NCBI GenBank assembly: GCA_016617855.1
Contig: JAECUM010003650.1
Span: 82,255 to 146,254 of the forward strand
DNA length: 64,000 bases
Reading direction: 5' to 3'
From: Megalonaias nervosa
Taxonomy: Eukaryota; Mollusca; Bivalvia; Unionida; Unionidae
Each line of letters starts with the position of its first letter. Within the stretch, counting starts at the first letter, position 1. Of the stretch, positions 48,447-57,179 are shown piece by piece. Position numbers and translations under genes: made by a program. The notes under the pieces are model-generated. The model was not told the origin of the DNA and searched no databases. It worked only from the letters and a program-made list of their open reading frames with translations.

Positions 48447-48639
48447 CAAATAATCTATCCTAGCGTGTTTCAGGAACTTAATAACTAAAATATATGTCCA
48501 AGTATTAATTGAGTTTGGATTAGTGTGTTTGCGTTTCTTTTGTCTGAGTAAAATAAAATTGGGTTCAAAATTTGCATACGGGGTTCAGTTAACTGGAACA
48601 AATGATATCAAATAAGGTAAATTAAGGGCTGCCTCCCCC

Positions 48640-48705
48640 CAAAAAAAAAAAGCAAAAAAAAAAATTATAAATAAATAAATTAATAAAAAATAAAAATGTT
48701 AAAAC
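48640..48705. repeat. C/A-rich low-complexity run
   Basis: A C run, then A homopolymers and AAAT-like units. Simple sequence. Confidence 0.85.
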
Positions 48706-49328
48706 AAAAATTTCGGTAATGTGGTGATTCTAATATACAGAGTGTTCGATTTTGAGATTTTTCTCTATGTATCTTCCATTCTTATGTGTAATTGATTCGT
48801 TTGTTTTAGTGACACGTACAAACAAGGTCTTGACTCTCCGTTATAAAGAAACATATACCATTTCTTAACGTGAAGCGAACCGCAAACCTTTCTCTTTCTA
48901 AAACCGCTCATTCGGATAGATCATGGTGCCTCAGTTAATAACACACAGGAAATATGAATTATATCGACTTCTGTATACTGGCATTGTAATATCACGGTAG
49001 TAGGACCTCTTTCCATTTATATCTACACATATTGGAAGACCAAAAAATGAATCATTTCCAAAGGTCGAAATATTTCTGTTTTATTAACTCAGAAAATGAA
49101 GACTGGAGATTTTGGTAAGACGCCAGTAATGTTTTATATAAGTGTTTAATAAGATTAGGTTTGATCGAGTGCGATGAATTCCAAAACAAGTTGGTGATTG
49201 TTCACTTTAGCACACCTTCGTGCTCATCTTCGGGTGATAAGTCTCCGTACGGTAGATCGGTACACATATTTCATTTGGTAATTCACTTTGATGCCAGATA
49301 TATTTTGTATCTTCAACTAACGCAAATG

Positions 49329-49576
49329 GGGGCCCCCGAGTGGCCGAGTGGTCTAAAGCGCTATCCGTTACGGATCACTGCCATCTCACCTCTTTCTGCG
49401 TAGGTTCGAGTCTCGGATTCGGCCAATGTGGGTATGTGAGAAAGCTTGCCAGTAGCTTCTGGTGGGTCGGTGGTTCTTTCCGAGTTTTCCCGGGTTCTTC
49501 GTCCACTATTAATACTGGCCGCCATATATAGCCTATCGTGTGCTGAAAAATAACGTTAAACCACACAATAACAACA
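49329..49576 (+). mobile_element. tRNA-Leu-like SINE, complete with 10-bp target duplication
   Basis: Perfect aacgcaaatg repeats flank it at 49319-49328 and 49577-49586. The head contains gtggccgagtggtctaaagc (A box), a long variable-arm segment as in class II tRNAs, and taggttcgagtctcg (B box). A 100-base body with gggtcggtggttctttccga follows, then cgtgtgctgaaaaataacgt and an ACAACAA tail. It is the reference copy here, at 248 bp. Confidence 0.93.
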
Positions 49577-49689
49577 AACGCAAATGCTGAATACATTCTA
49601 CAACATCAAGAAATCGTGCGCTAACCGGTTCTGTTTGGTAGTGAGTATCGATATTTTGTACAATGACACTCTGTAGTCAGAGAGGCAGC

Positions 49690-49724
49690 GAGTGTAGATT
49701 CTCTCTCTCTCTCTCTCTCTCTCT
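49690..49724. repeat. (TC)n microsatellite
   Basis: A run of CT dinucleotides. Confidence 0.95.
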
Positions 49725-50554
49725 GTAACTGTGTAACAAAAGTGAAACCATCAACTTAAGCAAAATTCAACAAATAATATATCTGCCTAGAATACAAAGT
49801 GAAAGTTCGAAAGACACCGAAAAGTATTGAGGTCAAGTCCAAATAATCCTAAATGCCCTATCACGCGTCTAAAAGTTAAGAATGTTCAAGTAAAGCATCA
49901 CATTGTTCGACTGCTAATGAAAATATTACCCAGTTGTGGGAATGTATGCTTGTCCAAGATACATAGAGTAACCTCCCTTCACTTGCAACGTGATAACCAA
50001 ACAACTCAACACTATATTGTCAGTACATGCTCAATTCAGCAGTTTCCAACACCACATCTTGAAGGTAACCTTATTTTATGTAGCAAATCACACAATAAGG
50101 TTTTTCATAGAATTTAAAAGCATCACTATATAGATTTTTAATGAATGTTTTTTCAGTAATTTTAGCGGTCATCGTATCGTTTGTTCGTTTAATCTTACCG
50201 CTCCGGAACTTTACAAAGAAATCACAGTAAAGAGATTCAGACTTCTGCGATGAAACCCTGAGCTTTCATTTTGTTCCCAAGAAGTCAGTAGTCGGTTTAG
50301 GTAGGTTAAATTGTATAACATAACCTGAACCTTTCAACCGTTTTCTATGTATGAGCATTTGCGATTGCTTCATCAGCGATACGAATGTTTAGATAACTGG
50401 CATGGTTGAGAGCTTATCGAATTTACTAATTCCTTCTTTCTATCTATGTTCTCCATCTGAATGGGAATCAGTAAGTTAGATTTTCTTTTGAGATTAGGTA
50501 TTCAAACCTTTAATATTTTCATGCACTAATATGGAAGATGTGCTGGTGTTGGTG

Positions 50555-50559
<5 letters not shown>

Positions 50560-50594
<35 letters not shown>
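50560..50594. repeat. (TTA)n microsatellite
   Basis: About 11 TTA units, upstream of the Lys-rich frame. Confidence 0.95.
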
Positions 50595-50659
50595 TGTATC
50601 ATAGGATAGAAACACGAGGGATTAGTCAGTTATTCCAATACCATCAGTCATAACGGGAG

Positions 50660-51485
50660 AAGCAATCGCTATATTAGAAACAGTGACAGAACATCCGGGT
50701 GATACGAAAAGGAAAAGAAAACATGAAAAGAAGAAAAAAACTAAGGAAAAGAAGAGAATTTCCTAAACGAAATCAAGGCAATGACAAGGAAAACTCAGTT
50801 GCTGAGAGACCTGAAGATTATGTCAGCAGTCACAAAAGACACATGAAGCGGGAAAAGCATAAGAAGAATAAAATAAAAGAAGAGAACCGAAGTATTGACG
50901 ACGTGACATTGGTAGGTGGTGAAAACAGGGACGGCAATGCCGTAATTTGCGACAGTTTGGCACCGCAATCATTGCAAAATGAAACCGAGAAGAATAGCGA
51001 AGATGGCAAGAATCGCAGAGAAGTTTATCCAGATATTAACAGAAACGGAATTTCCACAGCTATCATTTATCAGCCTGAGGAAAATAATGTTGAGTGGGAA
51101 TCTGAAAACAAGTCAGATAATATAGCGATCAAGATCCCACTTAACGATTCCAAAGATAAAGGGGAGAAGAAACATAAGAGAAGGAAGCACAAGAAGAGAA
51201 CAGAAGATGTTAGAGAAGATTACGAAGGGGAAAATAAGGAAGAGTTGCATCCCTATCTCTCTAAAGTGTCCCAGGACACCAATGCAGTACAACATACAGA
51301 AATGGAAGGAAAAGGAGAAAAAAGAAAGAAAGAAAAAAAAAAAACGGAAGCATAAGAGATATGAAGACAATTATGCTGGATTAGACGTTCCTGCCAATTC
51401 CGAAGCTCCTGACACGAATCAATGGATTGACATCAAAACAACAGCAGTTGCTGAGAGGCCTGAAGACGATACTAGCACTGTGTGA
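50660..51485 (+). pseudogene. Lys-rich repetitive protein relic, unknown
   Basis: An ATG frame from 50699 to 51355 (218 codons) is dominated by Lys, Glu and Arg. It contains VAERPEDYVSSHKRHM, DVTLVGGENRDGNAV and a Lys block, KKHKRRKHKKRTEDVRED. In an A-run near 51330-51345 the frame slips. The next frame continues KRKHKRYEDNYAGLDVPAN and ends VAERPEDDTSTV before a stop at 51485. Upstream of 50699 another frame gives TKRKRKHEKKKKTKEKKR. The Lys block plus VAERPED motif therefore recurs as tandem modules, now out of register. A nuclear or nucleolar disordered protein is a guess. No introns or partner exons were found. Confidence 0.4.
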
Positions 51486-51675
51486 TTTATGGGGCACAGT
51501 CAATGTAGGACAACGCATAGAAGAAAAAGACGTGAGAGAAGGAAAATAACGGAATTTGATGCAGGTAACTTGGCCTTGAGGACAAGACATTGGTATTTGG
51601 TGAAGAGAGTGAAGGCACAGCAGAATAAAACGAGGTTATTTAATCTCAGGGAGCCGGTCTAGCGACATAAAAGTA

Positions 51676-51722
51676 ATAAATAATAAATAAATAAATAAAC
51701 AAATAAATAAATAAATAAAAAG
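51676..51722. repeat. (AAAT)n microsatellite
   Basis: About 11 AAAT/AAAC units. Confidence 0.93.
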
Positions 51723-52063
51723 AAACTAAAAACCGAAACCCTACAAGATGTGTACATACAACATAATAAGTATGGGTGGATTTTTTTTTTTTACCGAAGT
51801 AATACAGTTATAGCATGTAAAAGGTTTTCATGGAGTTGAAAAAAGAAAGCAAGACATTGCCAAATATGATCATTTGTTTAAGTTGTGTAACATTTGTAAC
51901 ATTAAAAAGCATTCCGAAGTTTATTACATTTAATGCACACTATTTCTTCTTCCAATAAATCTATGTTTTCTGAAATACTCAAATTTACATTAAAGGTGAA
52001 ATTCGTCAACAATATCGCAAATTTTCTTTCACCATAGTCAAGTGATTAGTAAAGAATATTGGA

Positions 52064-52258
52064 ATGATCCCACCGCATGTTTTAATGAATCCTTCTCCTA
52101 ATGGCTACACCACAATTACTAAAAGTCAATCCAAGTGTCAACAAGACGAAACAACAACCCTACCCCGAACAAAACCAATTCTCAAATATTTAAAGAACGA
52201 TGCAGATTTGGAGACTACTGTCAATGATAACAACATTAAAATAGGAGAAATCAACTAA
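52064..52258 (+). CDS. 64-codon ORF, hypothetical
   Basis: A hydrophilic Thr/Asn/Lys-rich plus-strand frame (MIPPHVLMNPSPNG start). It lies between the Lys-rich relic and the Gypsy element. No splice or motif support. It may be chance. Confidence 0.15.
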   Translation: MIPPHVLMNPSPNGYTTITKSQSKCQQDETTTLPRTKPILKYLKNDADLETTVNDNNIKIGEIN

Positions 52259-52310
52259 TACCAAGGTGATTGTAACGCTCCGGCATGAAGAAGGAATAAA
52301 TTAAATATCT

Positions 52311-53038
52311 GATATTAATAAATATAAGTCCTATCAATAAAACGTCCTAGGTGAATCAGAGTTCGAATCCCAATGAAGTTCCAAGATGGAAGGCGATGAC
52401 GTCTTCAGTAACCTGCTTTGTCCTGATGTGTCAACAGTTCCTTTTTGAGTCACCAAGAATAATATTCCAGTGCGGAATTCCGAATAATTTTCAGTAAATG
52501 TCTTTGTCCAAGAATTCTGATGAGCATTATTAGTTTCCAGGGAAAATATATTACTTTAAATAAAAAGTTCAACTCAAACTGGTCACAACAAAAACAACTT
52601 TGAGCTCCAAAGCTTTCAAGCAAGACTGGCCAAAATCACTATAATAACGTGTTTTTTTTTTAGCCTAACTACAACGCAGAATGGATACCCGTATGGGGTC
52701 ACGTGATCACTTTCTTTCAAGCGACGTAGAAACATTACATGCCGACTATCACGTATGCTATGTACAGCTTTGACTCTACTAAATGAATCTTACTATAAGA
52801 TTCAATAATACAAAAGTTGTTTACTCCAAAGCTGAAACTGGCTCTGAATCTAGGTCAACAAAAGATAAATGTTTCTACTAATGCTTGTTTGTCAGGTTTA
52901 ACAGAACTGAACTGAATTTTCTGAAAATGTCAAATCCAGTGAATAAAGTTATCATTACAATCACATGTAATGAAATAAAAATAAAGTAAAAGAAATTTAA
53001 AACGAACACACAAACAATTAAATTATATATAGATAACA
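52311..53038 (-). mobile_element. 3' LTR of the Gypsy element, truncated
   Basis: It starts (minus sense) TGTTATCTATATATAATTTA at 53038 and aligns with the solo LTR at 45491-46426 until about 52311. There the final ~100 bases, including the AATAAA region, are missing. The sequence below 52311 is unrelated. Confidence 0.85.
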
Positions 53039-53049
53039 CTTCCCCTCAT
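53039..53049 (-). other. Polypurine tract of the Gypsy element
   Basis: In minus sense atgaggggaag abuts the TGTTATC start of the 3' LTR. This is the second-strand primer position. The relic at 16541 has nearly the same string. Confidence 0.85.
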
Positions 53050-53173
53050 AAAGAAAAATAAAGATTTATATAATAAAGCTTTCTTTTTACGATATGTTAA
53101 TTATTCGTGAGGTGAAAATATTACATAAGAAAATCTCTTATGAATTATAACAAGTGTACATGAAATAATATTC

Positions 53174-53739
53174 CTATACACGGGAAAGTGCATCTGCTAT
53201 TAAATTGTCTTTTCCCTTGATGTGCCTGATGTCAATATTATATTCCTGTAACAACAAACTCCACCTTAATAATCTTTGATTCTTGTTTTTCATCTTGTTG
53301 ATGAAAGTAAGGGGGTTGTGATCACTAAACACAACAATCGGAGAAGCAGCTGAACTAATGTAAACTTCAAAATGTTGCAATATAAATATCAAAGCCAAAC
53401 ATTCTTTCTCGATTGTTGAGTAATATCTTTGGTGCTTATTTAATTTCTTAGAAAATAGCACACTGGATGATCAACACCATTTCTATCTTGTTGAATCAAT
53501 ACTGATCCAACCTCATCATCACTTGCATCAACAGATAGTTTAAATGATTGACTGAAATTTGGAGCTGTAAGAACTGGTACACTTTTAAGAATGGCCTTTA
53601 ACCTATCAAAAGCCTCCTGACATTTTTCAGTCCAAAGAAATTTGTTTTTCTTGCTCAATAAATTTGTCAGGGGTTCAGCAATATTAGAAAAATTGGGGCA
53701 AAATTTCCGATAGTATCCAGCCATTCCTAAAAATCGCAT
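53174..53739 (-). pseudogene. Gypsy RT thumb and RNase H
   Basis: Frame 53739-53440 opens MRFLGMAGYYRKFCPNFSNI (RT thumb) and carries the first RNase H Asp in KLSVDASDDEVG. A frameshift near 53450 moves to the frame ending at 53174, with HQRYYSTIEKECLAL (catalytic Glu), VVFSDHNPLTFIN (catalytic Asp) and DNLIADALSRV at the end. The RNase H active-site acidic residues are all present. Only about 135 bases separate its stop from the 3' LTR, so no integrase follows. Confidence 0.9.
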
Positions 53740-53748
53740 CAGTTGCTT

Positions 53749-54546
53749 TTAACTCATAGGCACAGGGAATTCAGAGATAACCTTGACCTTAACATCTATA
53801 GGTTTAACTTGTCCATGTCCCACAATATGTCCTAGAAATGTTACACAAGCACGGAAGAACTCGCTTTTGGACAAATTGATTGTCAAACTTGCATCAGTGA
53901 GTTTGTCAAAGAATATGGTAATCGTGGCTAGATGTTCTTTCCAGGTGTTGTTGTAGATGATGACATCATCGATGTAAGCATCACAATCATCTAGAACAGA
54001 GGTAATCATATTCATCAAAAGTTGAAAGGTACTTGGGGAACCCTTCATCCCAAACGGCGTCACTTTATACTGATAAAGTCCATCTAGGGTCACAAATGCC
54101 GAAATTTCGTTTGCCCTTTCCGTCAGTGGAATTTGCCAAAATCCTTTCAGAAGGTCAAATGTGGTGACATACTTGGCATTTCAAATTTGATCAATGCAGT
54201 CATCGATTCTTGGTAACGAAAATGAATCTGTTTTAGTCACACCGTTCACCTTCCTATAATCAGTGCACATACGGAAAGTTTTATCTGGTTTCGGAACAAG
54301 TATACATGGTGAACTCCAGTCACTTTTACAGGGCTCTATGAAATCATTTTCCAGTAAATACTGAATTTCTTTTGTCATGTATTCCTTTTTGAGAGGGTTC
54401 ATCCTGTATGGGTGTTGTTTCACACTTTTGGAATTTACAATTTCAACGTCATGAAAAATTTTGTTTGTTATCGAAGGAACATCTGGAAATAAGTGCTCAT
54501 ATTCAAATAATAATTGTTGAAGTTTATTCCTTTCTTGTTGTTGCAA
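53749..54546 (-). pseudogene. Gypsy reverse transcriptase
   Basis: The N-terminal part (54546-54184) has FPDVPSITNKIFHDVEI, LENDFIEPCKSDWSSPCILV and LPRIDDCIDQI. An in-frame TGA at 54183-54181 interrupts. The same frame then reads NAKYVTTFDLLKGFWQIPL with the motif A Asp, QYKVTPFGMKGSPSTFQ, and the catalytic box YIDDVIIY. It ends VISEFPVPMS at 53749, next to the thumb. RT is complete apart from one stop and a junction frameshift. Confidence 0.93.
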
Positions 54547-54568
54547 ATGTGAAAGGTTCTGGTTCAGA

Positions 54569-55680
54569 TTAAATCATAATTTCTGAATTCCGAAGATGTA
54601 TCACTCCAATATCAGTAGAGTCCGATTGAACTCCTTCACTTAAATCCTCAGTTAGTGGGACAGTAACAACTAAATTAATTGCATGATTTACCTGGCTATC
54701 TCTCTCAATATACTCCTTTAACATGTTTATGTGGCAAAGTTGTTTTTGTTTTCGCCTCCCAGGGGTATTTATGATGTAATTTAAATCATTTACTTTCTTT
54801 TCAACCTTGTACGGACCATAATACTTGGACTGAAGTGGATATTTTGGAATGGACAAGAGAGCCAGAACTCTATCACCAGGTTGAAAACTCCTTTCTTTTG
54901 AGTTATCATACCTTAATTTCATTTTTGACTGAGTAGAGTGCAGATTTGCTCTTGCAACCTCACAAGCCTTTGACAACTTATACTTAAAATTGGAAACAAT
55001 CGACTAGATTAAGTTCAGTATCTTTATTAGAAAGGAGCTTCTCTTTCAACAACTTCAAAGGTCCACGCACAGATTGTCCGAAAACTAGTTCAAAGGGGCT
55101 GAATGCTAAAGATTCTTGAACTGACTCCCTAACAGCAAACAAATGTAAATGAATGTCTTCATCCCAATCTCTACCCGTATCAAAACAATATGATCGAATC
55201 ATATTTTTCAAAGTCTGATGAAAGTCTGATGAAATCTTTCTAAAGCCCCTTGGCACTCAGGGTGATAGGCAGAAGATTTGAATTGTTGAATGCCTAAGTC
55301 ATACATAACTTGCTGGAAAATTTCAGACGTAAAATTTGACCTTTGATTCGACTGGACAGATTTGGGAAGACCAAATTGAGTAAAAACAAAACTTTATCAA
55401 AACCTTTACTATCGTTTTGGTTTTAATATTCTTCAAATTAATTGCCTCTGGGAATCTTGTTGACGCACACATAATGGTCAACAAGTATTGGTTGCCTGAC
55501 TTGGTCTTAGGTAAGGGACCAACACAGTCTACCATTATTCTGCGAAATGGTTCGTCAAATGCAGTAATAGGTTGCAGATGAGCCTTAGATATCTTTTGAT
55601 TGGGTTTCCCTACCATTTGACAAATATGACAAGATCTGTAGTATTTACAGACATCATTTTTGATCTTGTGAGTTTTTGTA
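54569..55680 (-). pseudogene. Gypsy integrase
   Basis: It begins with a half zinc finger (SCHICQMVGKPNQK; the His pair lost to a deletion), then RRIMVDCVGPLPKTKSGNQY with the first catalytic Asp. In the second region a shifted frame has SNQRSNFTS where SDQGSNFTS is expected, so the second Asp is Asn. The third acidic residue is kept in ALERFHQTLK, beside an 11-bp tandem duplication (55211-55232) that shifts the frame. WDEDIHLHLFAVRESVQESL and FSPFELVFGQSVRGPL follow, then the C-terminal domain with FQPGDRVLALLSIPKYPLQS and QLCHINMLKEY. It ends LRNSEIMI at 54569 just before RT. It would have catalysed cDNA insertion; now inactive. Confidence 0.92.
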
Positions 55681-55719
55681 GGGCTCGTATTAGATTGAAA
55701 TACCTTTTTACCAGAAGAC

Positions 55720-56716
55720 TGCTGAGTGACAGACTTGCCTCCAACAGGAACTTAATGAGTTAAAAATACTCGTCAGCAACACGAGCAGCATTTTCCAAAG
55801 TTTCGATCTCATGCTCGTCAAAGTAAGTCTTAATGTCACTATGGACACATTTCTTGAACTCTTCAAGTAATACAAGTTGTTTGAGACTTTCATAATCTTG
55901 TTCAACTTTCTTGGCTAAGCACCATCTATCAAATAATTGTCTGAACTGACAGTGAATGGTAAATATCACTAGCGTTACCAATAAGTACACATTGTAGTAA
56001 TGGAGTCAAATGCTCCCTTGGCCATTTCAAATTTGCAGCAACTTTTTCAAAACGAAGAAATTATTTGTCTACTTCATTTTCTCTGAAAGGGGGCTCTAAC
56101 CTAATATTTTTAGTACAATCAACACTTGAATTTGTATGTGAAGTGGGAACGTGCTTTTCACTTGCCAGCTCCATTTCTTTTATTCTAATTTGAAATTCCC
56201 TTTCATCCTTCTCTGTTTGCATTTCCATATATCTCTCTCTCCCTCTAATTGCATTTGTTTATCTGTCTCTCTCTCTTGTTTCTCTCTCTCCTCTTTCTCA
56301 AATTGTAACTGCATTTGTTTATTTTTCTCTCTTTCCTGTCTCTCTATGTCCTCTTTCTCACAGTGCAACTGCATTTGTTTTTCTCTCTCCTCTTTTTCCA
56401 ATAGCATTTGTTTCTCTTCTTTCTGAAGTTCAAGCTTCCTTAACTCTAATTCCATCTTGTATTTTAATTTTAATTCCTTTACTTTTATGTCAGAGTCTTA
56501 TACAGACTTACTAATCAAAACCAAAGCACTTTTATCCAAAACATTCTTTTCTACCAAGTACTGGATCAAAATGTTTTTTTATTTCTTGCTTCTTTAAAGA
56601 AGCTTTGCCTCAGAAAGATCGTATTTTCTGGCAAGTTCAAGCAATTCATCTTTGTTCAAACAATCCAACTGCTCCTGAGTAGGATGTGAAGGAAAGATCT
56701 ACACTTTTGATGACAT
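55720..56716 (-). pseudogene. Gypsy gag
   Basis: The start MSSKV at 56716 is followed by HPTQEQLDCLNKDELLELAR, the usual N-terminal pattern of this gag type. A long charged coiled-coil region comes next (56455-56180), in which a ~24-residue unit with EKEEREKQ and KQMQLQ repeats. Further on, RFEKVAANLKWPREHLTPLL and then RWCLAKKVEQDYESLKQLVL and FDEHEIETLENAARVADEYF are the SCAN-like capsid part. About 45 residues between them are deleted. No CCHC knuckle or protease DSG motif remains before the integrase. Several stops are present. Confidence 0.85.
56220..56400. repeat. TCTC-rich coding repeat within gag
   Basis: On the plus strand the coiled-coil repeat appears as tctctctctc/ctctttctca blocks with a period of roughly 70 bases, encoding the Glu/Lys/Gln repeat of gag on the minus strand. 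Confidence 0.7.
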
Positions 56717-56857
56717 TGTGAAAAGGCTGTTGATTTCACTAAAGATTTCAAAGAAAATGTGAAATAATACTTGGGATTTAAAAAAATTCTGAAAACTAGG
56801 GAATTTTAATTTCAGGAAACAATTTTCTGAAATATTTTAGCCAAAAATCATATATCC

Positions 56858-56881
56858 GAAGGACGACTCCCCAATTTTCTT
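56858..56881 (-). other. Candidate primer-binding site
   Basis: Just inside the 5' LTR in minus sense, aagaaaat is followed by TGGGGAGTCGTCC. A TGG start a few bases after the LTR is the expected tRNA-primer position. I could not assign the tRNA by eye. Confidence 0.4.
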
Positions 56882-57178
56882 TGTTACGTGTCTTGGCTCG
56901 TACAAAAGTAACAAACAAAAGAGTGAAGCCAACAAGCTATGTAAAATTTACCAAGATAATTTATTTCCCTAGAAAACAAGGTAAAATTATGAAAAATTAC
57001 TTACGTTTTATGAAACTAATCCAAAATTAATCCTAGAATTAATAAATATAAGTCCTAGCAATAAAAAGTCCTAGGTGAATCACATTTCGAATCCCGAAGA
57101 AGTTCCAAGATGGATGGCGATGACGTCTTCAGTAACCTGCTTTGCCCTGATGTGTCAACAGTTCCTTGTTGAATCACT
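56882..57178 (-). mobile_element. 5' LTR of the Gypsy element, 3' third only
   Basis: It runs from TGTTACGTGTCTTGGC at 56882 to gttgaatcac at 57178 and matches the first 295 bases (plus sense) of the solo LTR at 45491. The remaining ~640 bases that should follow are absent; unrelated sequence begins with tgggctattt. Confidence 0.85.
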
Positions 57179-57179
57179 G

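Larger units (their letters stand above)
52311..57178 (-). mobile_element. Ty3/Gypsy-class element with integrase upstream of RT (Gmr1-type)
   Basis: Minus-strand order: truncated 5' LTR (57178-56882), candidate primer-binding site, gag (56716-55720), integrase (about 55680-54569), reverse transcriptase (54546-53749), RNase H (53739-53174), polypurine tract (53049-53039), 3' LTR (53038-52311). In ordinary Gypsy elements integrase comes last; here it precedes RT, as in Gmr1-like elements. The protease region is missing. The shared part of the two LTRs shows about ten differences over some 140 bases by eye, so the insertion is old. Frameshifts and stops occur in every domain. Confidence 0.9.

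Noticed and set aside
49827..50117. 96-codon ORF near 49.9 kb
   Set aside because: Composition is ordinary, it lies in non-repetitive AT-rich DNA, and nothing supports translation.
50560..50594. CRISPR-like or regulatory array from short repeats anywhere in the window
   Set aside because: All short repeats are simple microsatellites or small tandem duplications without spacers.
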